DNA from: Litoditis marina
Taxonomy: Eukaryota; Nematoda; Chromadorea; Rhabditida; Rhabditidae
DNA length: 64,000 nucleotides
Direction of reading: 5' to 3'
NCBI GenBank assembly: GCA_964036275.1
Contig: CAXIWQ010000322.1
Coordinates: forward strand, 184,578-248,577
Shown piece by piece: positions 47,862-61,297 of the stretch (the stretch's first letter is position 1; every line of letters starts with the position of its first letter). Both the position numbers and the translations under genes were made by a program. The notes beneath the pieces were generated by a model, which saw nothing but the letters and a program-made list of their open reading frames with translations, was not told the DNA's origin and did not search any database.

Positions 47862-50642
47862 TAAGTGTGGATTGGATGTCGATTAGACTTTCTTGTTCTG
47901 GAAAAACAGTTAGCTGATCTGAGCAGAACAAACTATTCTGCCCTAGTAGGGCAGCAAAATGGTTCGGAGAGAAGAACGTTCCGTACCCTACGAGGAAACA
48001 TATTTTGTTCACTCATTCTGCCCTAGTAGGGCAGAAAAGTGGTGTGAACAGAACCTCGTTCCGTTTCCTATGAAAACAAAGAGTTTGTTCACTCATTCTG
48101 CCCTAGTAGGGCAGAAAAGTGGTTTTGCTTAAGTGTGGATCGGATGTCGATTAGACTTTCCTGTTCTGGAAAAACAGTTAGCTGATCTGAGCAGAACAAA
48201 CTATTCTGCCCTAGTAGGGCAGCAAAATGGTTCGGAGGGAACAACGTTCCGTATCCTACGAGGAAACAGAATTTGTTCACTCATTCTGCCCTAGTAGGGC
48301 AGAAAAGTGGTTTTGCTCGAGTGTGAATCGGATGTCAATGAGACTTTCCTGTTCTGGAAAAACAGTTAGCTGATCTGAGCAGAACAAACTATTCTGCCCT
48401 AGTGGGGCAGCAAAATGGTTCGGAGAGAACAACGTTCCGTATCCTACGAGGAAACAGATTTTGTTCACTCATTCTGCCCTAGTAGGGCAGAAAAGTAGTG
48501 TGAACCGAACCTCGTTCCGTTTCCTATGAAAACAAAGAGTTTGTTCACTTATTCTGCCCTAGTAGGGCAGAAAAGTGGTTTTTCTCAAGTGTGGATTGGA
48601 TGTCGATTAGACTTCCGTGTTCTGGAAAAACAGTTAGCTGATCTGAGCAGAACAAACGATTCTGCCCTAGTAGGGCAGGAACTGGTGTGAACAGAACCTC
48701 GTTCCGTTTCCTATGAAAACAAAGATTTTGTTCACTCATTCTGCCCTAGTAGGGCAGAAAAGTAGTGTGAACCGAACCTCGTTCCGTTTTCTATGAAAAC
48801 AAAGAGTTTGTTCACTCATTCTGCCCTAGTAGGGCAGAAAAGTGGTTTTTCTCAAGTGTGGATTGGATGTCGATTAGACTTCCGTGTTCTGGAAAAACAG
48901 TTAGCTGATCTGAGCAGAACAAACTATTCTGCCCTAGTAGGGCAGCAAAATGGTTCGGAGAGAACAACGTTCCGTATCCTACGAGGAAACAGATTTTGTT
49001 CACTCATTCTGCCCTAGTAGGGCAGAAAAGTGGTGTGAACAGAACCTCGTTTCGTTTCCTATGAAAACAAAGATTTTGTTCACTCATTCTGGCCTGGTAG
49101 GGCAGAAAAGTGGTTTTGCTTGAGTGAGGATCGGATGTCAATGAGACTTTCCTGTTCTGGAAAAACAGTTAGCTGATCTGAGCAGAACAAACGATTCTGC
49201 CCTAGTAGGGCAGGAACTGGTGTGAACGTTCCGTTTCCTATAAAAACAAAGAGTTTGTTCACTCATTCTGCCCTAATAGGGCAGAAAAGTGGTTTTTCTC
49301 AAGTGTGGATTGGATGTCGATTAGACTTCCGTGTTCTGGAAAAACAGTTAGCTGATCTGAGCAGAACAAACTGTTTTGCCCTATTAGGGCAGCAAAATGG
49401 TTCGGGGAAAACAACGTTCCGTATCCTACGAGGAAACAGATTTTGTTCACTCATTCTGCCCTAGTACGGCAGAAAAGTAGTGTGAACAGAATCTCGTTCC
49501 GTTTCCTATGAAAACAAAGAGTTTGTTCACTCATTCTGCCCTAGTAGGGCAGAAAAGTGGTTTTGCTCGAGTGTGGATTGGATGTCGATTAGACTTCCGT
49601 GTTCTAAAAAAACAGTTAGCTGATCTGAGCAGAACAAACTATTCTGCCCTAGTAGGGCAGAAACTGGTGTGAACAGAACCTCGTTCCGTTTCCTATGAAA
49701 ACAAAGAGTTTGTTTACTCATTCTGCCCTAGTAGGGCAGAAAAGTGGTTTTGCTCGAGTGTGAATCGGATGTCAATGAGACTTTCCTGTTCTGGAAAAAC
49801 AGTTAGCTGATCTGAGCAGAACAAACTATTCTGCCCTAGTGGGGCAGCAAAATGGTTCGGAGAGAACAACGTTCCGTATCCTACGAGGAAACAGATTTTG
49901 TTCACTCATTCTGCCCTAGTAGGGCAGAAAAGTAGTGTGAACCGAACCTCGTTCCGTTTCCTATGAAAACAAAGAGTTTGTTCACTTATTCTGCCCTAGT
50001 AGGGCAGAAAAGTGGTTTTTCTCAAGTGTGGATTGGATGTCGATTAGACTTCCGTGTTCTGGAAAAACAGTTAGCTGATCTGAGCAGAACAAACGATTCT
50101 GCCCTAGTAGGGCAGGAACTGGTGTGAACAGAACCTCGTTCCGTTTCCTATGAAAACAAAGATTTTGTTCACTCATTCTGCCCTAGTAGGGCAGAAAAGT
50201 AGTGTGAACCGAACCTCGTTCCGTTTCCTATGAAAACAAAGAGTTTGTTCACTCATTCTGTCCTAGTAGGGCAGAAAAGTGGTTTTTCTCAAGTGTGGAT
50301 TGGATGTCGATTAGACTTCCGTGTTCTGGAAAAACAGTTAGCTGATCTGAGCAGAACAAACTGTTCTGCCCTAGTAGGACAGCAAAATGGTTCGGAGAAA
50401 ACAACGTTCCGTATCCTACGAGGAAACAGATTTTGTTTACTCATACTGCCCTAGTAGGGCAGAAAAGTAGTGTGAACAGAACCTCGTTCCGTTTCCTATG
50501 AAAACAAAGAGTTTGTTCACTCATTCTGCCCTAGTAGGGCAGAAAAGTGGTTTTGCTCAAGTGTGGATTGGATGTCGATTAGACTTCCGTGTTCTGGAAA
50601 AACAGTTAGCTGATCTGAGCAGATGTTCTGCCCTAGTAGGGC

Positions 50643-50671
50643 AGCAAAATGGTTCGGAGAACCATTTTGCT
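50643..50671 (-). repeat. Foldback hairpin, right block copy 3
   Basis: Identical arms and loop, 2,810 bp after the copy at 47,833. Confidence 0.83.
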
Positions 50672-53105
50672 TAAGTGTGGATTGGATGTCGATTAGACTT
50701 TCTTGTTCTGGAAAAACAGTTAGCTGATCTGAGCAGAACAAACTATTCTGCCCTAGTAGGGCAGCAAAATGGTTCGGAGAGAAGAACGTTCCGTACCCTA
50801 CGAGGAAACAGATTTTGTTCACTCATTCTGCCCTAGTAGGGCAGAAAAGTGGTGTGAACAGAACCTCGTTCCGTTTCCTATGAAAACAAAGAGTTTGTTC
50901 ACTCATTCTGCCCTAGTAGGGCAGAAAAGTGGTTTTGCTTAAGTGTGGATCGGATGTCGATTAGACTTTCCTGTTCTGGAAAAACAGTTAGCTGATCTGA
51001 GCAGAACAAACTATTCTGCCCTAGTAGGGCAGCAAAATGGTTCGGAGGGAACAACGTTCCGTATCCTACGAGGAAACAGAATTTGTTCACTCATTCTGCC
51101 CTAGTAGGGCAGAAAAGTGGTTTTGCTCGAGTGTGAATCGGATGTCAATGAGACTTTCCTGTTCTGGAAAAACAGTTAGCTGATCTGAGCAGAACAAACT
51201 ATTCTGCCCTAGTGGGGCAGCAAAATGGTTCGGAGAGAACAACGTTCCGTATCCTACGAGGAAACAGATTTTGTTCACTCATTCTGCCCTAGTAGGGCAG
51301 AAAAGTAGTGTGAACCGAACCTCGTTCCGTTTCCTATGAAAACAAAGAGTTTGTTCACTTATTCTGCCCTAGTAGGGCAGAAAAGTGGTTTTTCTCAAGT
51401 GTGGATTGGATGTCGATTAGACTTCCGTGTTCTGGAAAAACAGTTAGCTGATCTGAGCAGAACAAACGATTCTGCCCTAGTAGGGCAGGAACTGGTGTGA
51501 ACAGAACCTCGTTCCGTTTCCTATGAAAACAAAGATTTTGTTCACTCATTCTGCCCTAGTAGGGCAGAAAAGTAGTGTGAACCGAACCTCGTTCCGTTTT
51601 CTATGAAAACAAAGAGTTTGTTCACTCATTCTGCCCTAGTAGGGCAGAAAAGTGGTTTTTCTCAAGTGTGGATTGGATGTCGATTAGACTTCCGTGTTCT
51701 GGAAAAACAGTTAGCTGATCTGAGCAGAACAAACTATTCTGCCCTAGTAGGGCAGCAAAATGGTTCGGAGAGAACAACGTTCCGTATCCTACGAGGAAAC
51801 AGATTTTGTTCACTCATTCTGCCCTAGTAGGGCAGAAAAGTGGTGTGAACAGAACCTCGTTTCGTTTCCTATGAAAACAAAGATTTTGTTCACTCATTCT
51901 GGCCTGGTAGGGCAGAAAAGTGGTTTTGCTTGAGTGAGGATCGGATGTCAATGAGACTTTCCTGTTCTGGAAAAACAGTTAGCTGATCTGAGCAGAACAA
52001 ACGATTCTGCCCTAGTAGGGCAGGAACTGGTGTGAACGTTCCGTTTCCTATAAAAACAAAGAGTTTGTTCACTCATTCTGCCCTAATAGGGCAGAAAAGT
52101 GGTTTTTCTCAAGTGTGGATTGGATGTCGATTAGACTTCCGTGTTCTGGAAAAACAGTTAGCTGATCTGAGCAGAACAAACTGTTTTGCCCTATTAGGGC
52201 AGCAAAATGGTTCGGGGAAAACAACGTTCCGTATCCTACGAGGAAACAGATTTTGTTCACTCATTCTGCCCTAGTACGGCAGAAAAGTAGTGTGAACAGA
52301 ATCTCGTTCCGTTTCCTATGAAAACAAAGAGTTTGTTCACTCATTCTGCCCTAGTAGGGCAGAAAAGTGGTTTTGCTCGAGTGTGGATTGGATGTCGATT
52401 AGACTTCCGTGTTCTAAAAAAACAGTTAGCTGATCTGAGCAGAACAAACTATTCTGCCCTAGTAGGGCAGAAACTGGTGTGAACAGAACCTCGTTCCGTT
52501 TCCTATGAAAACAAAGAGTTTGTTTACTCATTCTGCCCTAGTAGGGCAGAAAAGTGGTTTTGCTTAAGTGTGGATCGGATGTCGATTAGACTTTCCTGTT
52601 CTGGAAAAACAGTTAGCTGATCTGAGCAGAACAAACTATTCTGCCCTAGTAGGGCAGCAAAATGGTTCGGAGAGAACAAGATTCCGTATCCTACGAGGAA
52701 ACAGATTTTTTTCACTCATTCTGGCCTAGTAGGGCAGAAAAGTGGTTTTGCTCGAGTGTGAATCGGATGTCAATGAGACTTTCCTGTTCTGGAAAAACAA
52801 TTAGCTGATCTGAGCAGAACAAACTATTCTGCCCTAGTGGGGCAGCAAAATGGTTCGGAGAGAACAACGTTCCGTATCCTACGAGGAAACAGATTTTGTT
52901 CACTCATTCTGCCCTAGTAGGGCAGAAAAGTAGTGTGAACCGAACCTCGTTCCGTTTCCTATGAAAACAAAGAGTTTGTTCACTCATTCTGCCCTAGTAG
53001 GGCAGAAAAGTGGTTTTTCTCAAGTGTGGATTGGATGTCGATTAGACTTTCGTGTTCTGGAAAAACAGTTAGCTGATCTGAGCAGATGTTCTGCCCTAGT
53101 AGGGC

Positions 53106-53134
53106 AGCAAAATGGTTCGGAGAACCATTTTGCT
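53106..53134 (-). repeat. Foldback hairpin, right block copy 4
   Basis: Identical arms and loop. It is followed by a B variant with ATGTCAATGAGAC instead of ATGTCGATTAGAC, so it lies in a different HOR family from copies 1-3. Confidence 0.82.
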
Positions 53135-55300
53135 TAAGTGTGGATTGGATGTCAATGAGACTTTCCTGTTCTGGAAAAACAGTTAGCTGATCTGAGCAGA
53201 ACAAACTATTCTGCCCTAGTAGGGCAGCAAAATGGTTCGGAGGGAACAACGTTCCGTATCCTACGAGGAAACAGAATTTGTTCACTCATTCTGCCCTAGT
53301 AGGGCAGAAAAGTGGTTTTGCTCGAGTGTGAATCGGATGTCAATGAGACTTTCCTGTTCTGGAAAAACAGTTAGCTGATCTGAGCAGAACAAACTATTCT
53401 GCCCTAGTGGGGCAGCAAAATGGTTCGGAGAGAACAACGTTCCGTATCCTACGAGGAAACAGATTTTGTTCACTCATTCTGCCCTAGTAGGGCAGAAAAG
53501 TAGTGTGAACCGAACCTCGTTCCGTTTCCTATGAAAACAAAGAGTTTGTTCACTTATTCTGCCCTAGTAGGGCAGAAAAGTGGTTTTTCTCAAGTGTGGA
53601 TTGGATGTCGATTAGACTTCCGTGTTCTGGAAAAACAGTTAGCTGATCTGAGCAGAACAAACGATTCTGCCCTAGTAGGGCAGGAACTGGTGTGAACAGA
53701 ACCTCGTTCCGTTTCCTATGAAAACAAAGATTTTGTTCACTCATTCTGCCCTAGTAGGGCAGAAAAGTAGTGTGAACCGAACCTCGTTCCGTTTTCTATG
53801 AAAACAAAGAGTTTGTTCACTCATTCTGCCCTAGTAGGGCAGAAAAGTGGTTTTTCTCAAGTGTGGATTGGATGTCGATTAGACTTCCGTGTTCTGGAAA
53901 AACAGTTAGCTGATCTGAGCAGAACAAACTATTCTGCCCTAGTAGGGCAGCAAAATGGTTCGGAGAGAACAACGTTCCGTATCCTACGAGGAAACAGATT
54001 TTGTTCACTCATTCTGCCCTAGTAGGGCAGAAAAGTGGTGTGAACAGAACCTCGTTTCGTTTCCTATGAAAACAAAGATTTTGTTCACTCATTCTGGCCT
54101 GGTAGGGCAGAAAAGTGGTTTTGCTTGAGTGAGGATCGGATGTCAATGAGACTTTCCTGTTCTGGAAAAACAGTTAGCTGATCTGAGCAGAACAAACGAT
54201 TCTGCCCTAGTAGGGCAGGAACTGGTGTGAACGTTCCGTTTCCTATAAAAACAAAGAGTTTGTTCACTCATTCTGCCCTAATAGGGCAGAAAAGTGGTTT
54301 TTCTCAAGTGTGGATTGGATGTCGATTAGACTTCCGTGTTCTGGAAAAACAGTTAGCTGATCTGAGCAGAACAAACTGTTTTGCCCTATTAGGGCAGCAA
54401 AATGGTTCGGGGAAAACAACGTTCCGTATCCTACGAGGAAACAGATTTTGTTCACTCATTCTGCCCTAGTACGGCAGAAAAGTAGTGTGAACAGAATCTC
54501 GTTCCGTTTCCTATGAAAACAAAGAGTTTGTTCACTCATTCTGCCCTAGTAGGGCAGAAAAGTGGTTTTGCTCGAGTGTGGATTGGATGTCGATTAGACT
54601 TCCGTGTTCTAAAAAAACAGTTAGCTGATCTGAGCAGAACAAACTATTCTGCCCTAGTAGGGCAGAAACTGGTGTGAACAGAACCTCGTTCCGTTTCCTA
54701 TGAAAACAAAGAGTTTGTTTACTCATTCTGCCCTAGTAGGGCAGAAAAGTGGTTTTGCTTAAGTGTGGATCGGATGTCGATTAGACTTTCCTGTTCTGGA
54801 AAAACAGTTAGCTGATCTGAGCAGAACAAACTATTCTGCCCTAGTAGGGCAGCAAAATGGTTCGGAGAGAACAAGATTCCGTATCCTACGAGGAAACAGA
54901 TTTTTTTCACTCATTCTGGCCTAGTAGGGCAGAAAAGTGGTTTTGCTCGAGTGTGAATCGGATGTCAATGAGACTTTCCTGTTCTGGAAAAACAATTAGC
55001 TGATCTGAGCAGAACAAACTATTCTGCCCTAGTGGGGCAGCAAAATGGTTCGGAGAGAACAACGTTCCGTATCCTACGAGGAAACAGATTTTGTTCACTC
55101 ATTCTGCCCTAGTAGGGCAGAAAAGTAGTGTGAACCGAACCTCGTTCCGTTTCCTATGAAAACAAAGAGTTTGTTCACTCATTCTGCCCTAGTAGGGCAG
55201 AAAAGTGGTTTTTCTCAAGTGTGGATTGGATGTCGATTAGACTTTCGTGTTCTGGAAAAACAGTTAGCTGATCTGAGCAGATGTTCTGCCCTAGTAGGGC

Positions 55301-55329
55301 AGCAAAATGGTTCGGAGAACCATTTTGCT
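55301..55329 (-). repeat. Foldback hairpin, right block copy 5
   Basis: Identical arms and loop, 2,195 bp after the copy at 53,106 and in the same variant context. Confidence 0.82.
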
Positions 55330-57305
55330 TAAGTGTGGATTGGATGTCAATGAGACTTTCCTGTTCTGGAAAAACAGTTAGCTGATCTGAGCAGAACAAA
55401 CTATTCTGCCCTAGTAGGGCAGCAAAATGGTTCGGAGAGAAGAACGTTCCGTACCCTACGAGGAAACAGATTTTGTTCACTCATTCTGCCCTAGTAGGGC
55501 AGAAAAGTGGTGTGAACAGAACCTCGTTCCGTTTCCTATGAAAACAAAGAGTTTGTTCACTCATTCTGCCCTAGTAGGGCAGAAAAGTGGTTTTGCTTAA
55601 GTGTGGATCGGATGTCGATTAGACTTTCCTGTTCTGGAAAAACAGTTAGCTGATCTGAGCAGAACAAACTATTCTGCCCTAGTAGGGCAGCAAAATGGTT
55701 CGGAGGGAACAACGTTCCGTATCCTACGAGGAAACAGAATTTGTTCACTCATTCTGCCCTAGTAGGGCAGAAAAGTGGTTTTGCTCGAGTGTGAATCGGA
55801 TGTCAATGAGACTTTCCTGTTCTGGAAAAACAGTTAGCTGATCTGAGCAGAACAAACTATTCTGCCCTAGTGGGGCAGCAAAATGGTTCGGAGAGAACAA
55901 CGTTCCGTATCCTACGAGGAAACAGATTTTGTTCACTCATTCTGCCCTAGTAGGGCAGAAAAGTAGTGTGAACCGAACCTCGTTCCGTTTCCTATGAAAA
56001 CAAAGAGTTTGTTCACTTATTCTGCCCTAGTAGGGCAGAAAAGTGGTTTTTCTCAAGTGTGGATTGGATGTCGATTAGACTTCCGTGTTCTGGAAAAACA
56101 GTTAGCTGATCTGAGCAGAACAAACGATTCTGCCCTAGTAGGGCAGGAACTGGTGTGAACAGAACCTCGTTCCGTTTCCTATGAAAACAAAGATTTTGTT
56201 CACTCATTCTGCCCTAGTAGGGCAGAAAAGTAGTGTGAACCGAACCTCGTTCCGTTTTCTATGAAAACAAAGAGTTTGTTCACTCATTCTGCCCTAGTAG
56301 GGCAGAAAAGTGGTTTTTCTCAAGTGTGGATTGGATGTCGATTAGACTTCCGTGTTCTGGAAAAACAGTTAGCTGATCTGAGCAGAACAAACTATTCTGC
56401 CCTAGTAGGGCAGCAAAATGGTTCGGAGAGAACAACGTTCCGTATCCTACGAGGAAACAGATTTTGTTCACTCATTCTGCCCTAGTAGGGCAGAAAAGTG
56501 GTTTTGCTCGAGTGTGGATTGGATGTCGATTAGACTTCCGTGTTCTAAAAAAACAGTTAGCTGATCTGAGCAGAACAAACTATTCTGCCCTAGTAGGGCA
56601 GAAACTGGTGTGAACAGAACCTCGTTCCGTTTCCTATGAAAACAAAGAGTTTGTTTACTCATTCTGCCCTAGTAGGGCAGAAAAGTGGTTTTGCTTAAGT
56701 GTGGATCGGATGTCGATTAGACTTTCCTGTTCTGGAAAAACAGTTAGCTGATCTGAGCAGAACAAACTATTCTGCCCTAGTAGGGCAGCAAAATGGTTCG
56801 GAGAGAACAAGATTCCGTATCCTACGAGGAAACAGATTTTTTTCACTCATTCTGGCCTAGTAGGGCAGAAAAGTGGTTTTGCTCGAGTGTGAATCGGATG
56901 TCAATGAGACTTTCCTGTTCTGGAAAAACAATTAGCTGATCTGAGCAGAACAAACTATTCTGCCCTAGTGGGGCAGCAAAATGGTTCGGAGAGAACAACG
57001 TTCCGTATCCTACGAGGAAACAGATTTTGTTCACTCATTCTGCCCTAGTAGGGCAGAAAAGTAGTGTGAACCGAACCTCGTTCCGTTTCCTATGAAAACA
57101 AAGAGTTTGTTCACTCATTCTGCCCTAGTAGGGCAGAAAAGTGGTTTTTCTCAAGTGTGGATTGGATGTCGATTAGACTTTCGTGTTCTGGAAAAACAGT
57201 TAGCTGATCTGAGCAGAACAAACGATTCTGCCCTAGTAGGGCAGGAACTGGTGTGAACAGAACCTCGTTCCGTTTCCTATGAAAACAAAGATTTTGTTCA
57301 CTCAT

Positions 57306-59770
57306 TCTGCCCTAGTAGGGCAGAAAAGTAGTGTGAACCGAACCTCGTTCCGTTTCCTATGAAAACAAAGAGTTTGTTCACTCATTCTGCCCTAGTAGGG
57401 CAGAAAAGTGGTTTTTCTCAAGTGTGGATTGGATGTCAATTAGACTTCCGTGTTCTGGAAAAACAGTTAGCTGATCTGAGCAGAACAAACTGTTCTGCCC
57501 TAGTAGGGCAGCAAAATGGTTCGGAGAAAACAACGTTCCGTATCCTACGAGGAAACAGATTTTGTTCACTCATTCTGCCCTAGTAGGGCAGAAAAGTAGT
57601 GTGAACCGAACCTCGTTCCGTTTCCTATGAAAACAAAGAGTTTGTTCACTCATTCTGCCCTAGTAGGGCAGAAAAGTGGTTTTGCTCAAGTGTGGATTGG
57701 ATGTCGATTAGACTTCCGTGTTCTGGAAAAAACAGTTAGCTGATCTGAGCAGAACAAACTGTTCTGCCCTAGTAGGGCAGCAAAATGGTTTGGAGAAAAC
57801 AACGTTCCGTATCCTACGAGGAAACAGATTTTGTTCACTCATTCTGGTTTTGCTCGAGTGTGGATTGGATGTCGATTAGACTTCCGTGTTCTGGAAAAAC
57901 AGTTAGCTGATCTGAGCAGAACAAACTGTTCTGCCCTAGTAGGGCAGCAAAATGGTTTGGAGAATACAACGTTCCGTATCCTACGAGGAAACAGATTTTG
58001 TTTACTCATACTGCCCTAGTAGGGCAGAAAAGTGGTGTGAACAGAACCTCGTTCCGTTTCCTATGAAAACAAAGAGTTTGTTCACTCATTCTGCCCTAGT
58101 AGGGCAGAAAAGTGGTTTTGCTTAAGTGTGGATTGGATGTCGATTAGACTTTCTTGTTCTGGAAAAACAGTTAGCTGATCTGAGCAGAACAAACTATTCT
58201 GCCCTAGTAGGGCAGCAAAATGGTTCGGAGGGAACAACGTTCCGTATCCTACGAGGAAACAGAATTTGTTCACTCATTCTGCCCTAGTAGGGCAGAAAAG
58301 TGGTGTGAACGAACTTCGTTTCGTTTCCTATGAAAACAATAATTTTGTTCACTCATTCTGGCCTAGTAGGGCAGAAAAGTGGTTTTTCTCAAGTGTGGAT
58401 TGGATGTCGATTAGACTTTCCTGTTCTGGAAAAACAGTTAGCTGATCTGAGCAGAACAAACGATTTTGCCCTAGTAGGGCAGAAAAGTGGTGTGAACAGA
58501 ACCTCGTTCCGTTTCCTATGAAAACAAAGAGTTTGTTCACTCATTCTGCCCTAGTAGGGCAGAAAAGTGGTTTTTCTCAAGTGTGGATTGGATGTCGATT
58601 AGACTTTCCTGTTCTGGAAAAACAGTTAGCTGATCTGAGCAGAACAAACGATTTTGCCCTAGTATGGCAGGAACTGTTCTGGAAAAACCGTTAGCTGATC
58701 TGAGCAGAACAAACTGTTCTGCCCTAGTAGGGCAGCAAAATGGTTCTGAGAAAACAACGTTCCGTATCCTACGAGGAAACAGATTTTGTTCACTCATTCT
58801 GCCCTAGTAGGGCAGAAAAGTAGTGTGAACCGAACCTCGTTCCGTTTCCTATGAAAACAAAGAGTTTGTTCACTCATTCTGCCCTAGTAGGGCAGAAAAG
58901 TGGTTCTGCTCAAGTGTGGATTGGATGTCGATTAGACTTTCCTGATCTGGAAAAACAGTTAGCTGATCTGAGCAGAACAAACGATTTTGCCCTAGTAGGG
59001 CAGGAACTGGTGTGAACAGAACCTCGTTCCGTTCCCTATGAAAACAAGAGTTTGTTCACTCATTCTGCCCTAGTAGGGCAGAAAAGTGGTTTTTCTCAAG
59101 TGTGGATTGGATGTCGATTAGACTTCCGTGTTCTGGAAAAACAGTTAGCTGATCTGAGCAGAACAAACTGTTCTGCCCTATTAGGGCAGCAAAATGGTTC
59201 GGGGAAAACAACGTTCAGTATCCTACGAGGAAACAGATTTTGTTCACTCATTCTGCCCTAGTAGGGCAGAAAAGTAGTGTGAACAGAATCTCGTTCCGTT
59301 TCCTATGAAAACAAAGAGTTTGTTCACTCATTCTGCCCTAGTAGGGCAGAAAAGTGGTTTGCTCAAGTGTGGATTGGATGTCGATTAGACTTCCGTCTTC
59401 TGGAAAAACAGTTAGCTGATCTGAGCAGAACAAACTATTCTGCCCTAGTAGGGCAGCAAAATGGTTTGGAGAGAACAACGTTCCGTTTCCTATGAAAACA
59501 AAGAGTTTGTTTACTCATTCTGCCCTAGTAGGGCAGAAAAGTGGTTTTGCTTAAGTGTGGATCGGATGTCGATTAGACTTTCTTGTTCTGGAGAAACAGT
59601 TAGCTGATCTGAGCAGAACAAACTATTCTGCCCTAGTAGGGCAGCAGAATGGTTCGGAGAGAACAACGTTCCGTATCCTACGAGGAAACAGATTTTGTTC
59701 ACTCATTCTGCCCTAGTAGGGCAGAAAAGTAGTGTGAACAGAACCTCGTTCCGTTTCCTATGAAAACAAA
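57306..59770 (-). repeat. Mixed, poorly repeated satellite stretch
   Basis: Ordinary modules with many private changes: a palindrome-loss joint at 57,845, GAGAATACAACG near 57,960, ACAATAATTTTG near 58,338, a truncated A' then B fusion (GGCAGGAACTGTTCTGG near 58,665) and GAAAACAAGAGTTTG near 59,040. No long-period unit repeats cleanly inside it. Its scrambled families contrast with the homogenised 35-57 kb region. Confidence 0.75.
57840..57860 (-). repeat. Palindrome-loss joint, right block
   Basis: CTCATTCTGGTTTTGCTCG joins an A module to a B module with no palindrome. The joint lies at about 57,845. Same allele as at 16,860 in reverse complement. Confidence 0.82.
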
Positions 59771-60239
59771 GAGTTTGTTCACTCATTCTGCCCTAGTAGG
59801 GCAGAAAAGTGGTTTTTCTCAAGTGTGGATTGGATGTCGATTAGACTTCCGTGTTCTGGAAAAACCGTTAGCTGATCTGAGCAGAACAAACTGTTCTGTC
59901 CTAGTAGGGCAGCAAAATGGTTCGGAGAAAACAACGTTCCGTATCCTACGAGGAAACAGATTTTGTTCACTCATTCTGCCCTAGTAGGGCAGAAAAGTAG
60001 TGTGAACCGAACCTCGTTCCGTTTCCTATGAAAACAAAGAGTTTGTTCACTCATTTTGCCCTAGTAGGGCAGAAAAGTGGTTTTGCTCAAGTGTGGATTG
60101 GATGTCGATTAGACTTCCGTGTTCTGGAAAAACAGTTAGCTGATCTGAGCAGAACAAACTGTTCTGCCCTAGTAGGGCAGCAAAATGGTTTGGAGAAAAC
60201 AACGTTCCGTATCCTACGAGGAAACAGATTTTGTTCACT

Positions 60240-60260
60240 CATTCTGGTTTTGCTCGAGTG
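60240..60260 (-). repeat. Palindrome-loss joint, right block
   Basis: ATTCTGGTTTTGCTCGAG at ~60,245 lacks the boundary palindrome. Mirror partner of 17,027. Confidence 0.83.
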
Positions 60261-60674
60261 TGGATTGGATGTCGATTAGACTTCCGTGTTCTGGAAAAAC
60301 AGTTAGCTGATCTGAGCAGAACAAACTGTTCTGTCCTAGTAGGGCAGCAAAATGGTTTGGAGAAAACAACGTTCCGTATCCTACAAGGAAACAGATTTTG
60401 TTCACTCATTCTGCCTTAGTAGGGCAGAAAAGTAGTGTGAACAGAACCTCGTTCCGTTTCCTATGAAAACAAAGAGTTTGTTCACTCATTCTGCCCTAGT
60501 AGGGCAGAAAAATGGTTTTGCTCAAGTGTGGATTGGATGTCGATTAGACTTCCGTGTTCTGGAGTAACAGTTAGCTGATCTGAGCAGAACAAACTGTTCT
60601 GCCCTAGTAGGGCAGCAAAATGGTTTGGAGAAAACAACGTTCCGTATCCTACGAGGAAACAGATTTTGTTCACT

Positions 60675-60695
60675 CATTCTGGTTTTGCTCGAGTG
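60675..60695 (-). repeat. Palindrome-loss joint, right block
   Basis: Same joint at ~60,680, copied from 60,245 by the 435-bp duplication. Confidence 0.82.
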
Positions 60696-61042
60696 TGGAT
60701 TGGATGTCGATTAGACTTCCGTGTTCTGGAAAAACAGTTAGCTGATCTGAGCAGAACAAACTGTTCTGTCCTAGTAGGGCAGCAAAATGGTTTGGAGAAA
60801 ACAACGTTCCGTATCCTACAAGGAAACAGATTTTGTTCACTCATTCTGCCCTAGTAGGGCAGAAAAGTAGTGTGAACAGAACCTCGTTCCGTTTCCTATG
60901 AAAACAAAGAGTTTGTTCACTCATTCTGCCCTAGTAGGGCAGAAAAATGGTTTTGCTCAAGTGTGGATTGGATGTCGATTAGACTTCCGTGTTCTGGAAA
61001 AACAGTTAGCTGATCTGAGCAGATGTTCTGTCCTAGTAGGGC

Positions 61043-61071
61043 AGCAAAATGGTTCGGAGAACCATTTTGCT
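61043..61071 (-). repeat. Foldback hairpin, right block copy 6
   Basis: Identical arms and loop, preceded by a TGTCCTAGTAGG palindrome. It is the mirror partner of the left-block hairpin at 16,470; the matching substitution there is CTACTAGGACAG. Confidence 0.83.
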
Positions 61072-61297
61072 TAAGTGTGGATTGGATGTCGATTAGACTT
61101 TCTTGTTCTGGAAAAACAGTTAGCTGATCTGAGCAGAACAAACTATTCTGCCCTAGTAGGGCAGCAAAATGGTTCGGAGAGAATAACGTTCCGTATCCTA
61201 CGAAGAAACAGATTTTGTTCACTCATTCTGCCCTAGTAGGGCAGAAAAGTGGTGTGAACAGAACCTCGTTCGTTTCCTATGAAAACAAAGATTTTGT

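Larger units (their letters stand above)
46047..51600 (-). repeat. 1373-bp and 2810-bp HOR region
   Basis: 46,047/47,420, 46,334/47,707, 46,716/48,089, 46,904/48,277 and 47,172/48,545 are spaced 1,373 bp. 47,420/50,230, 47,707/50,517 and 48,793/51,603 are spaced 2,810 bp. Markers are a TGTCCTAGTAGG palindrome, CTAGTAGGACAGC, CTCATACTGCC, CACTTATTCTG and the foldback hairpin. The nesting shows a 1373-bp unit duplicated first, then a larger block containing it. Confidence 0.83.
51603..57305 (-). repeat. 2195-bp HOR region with 1936/2463-bp offsets
   Basis: 51,603/53,798, 51,890/54,085, 52,337/54,532, 52,712/54,907 and 52,980/55,175 recur at 2,195 bp. Later markers recur at 2,463 bp (53,282/55,745, 53,550/56,013) and 1,936 bp (54,532/56,468, 54,907/56,843). 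The offset changes are whole-module gains or losses (268 and 527 bp). Family markers are GAACAAGATTCCG, AAAACAATTAGCTG and CTAGTACGGCAG. Confidence 0.8.
60231..61100 (-). repeat. 435-bp tandem duplication
   Basis: 60,231-60,665 is repeated from 60,666. The unit is a 167-bp monomer lacking its palindrome, a normal 188-bp monomer and an A' module. Copies share CCTACAAGGAAAC and TGTCCTAGTAGG. The second copy leads into the foldback-hairpin monomer. Confidence 0.83.
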
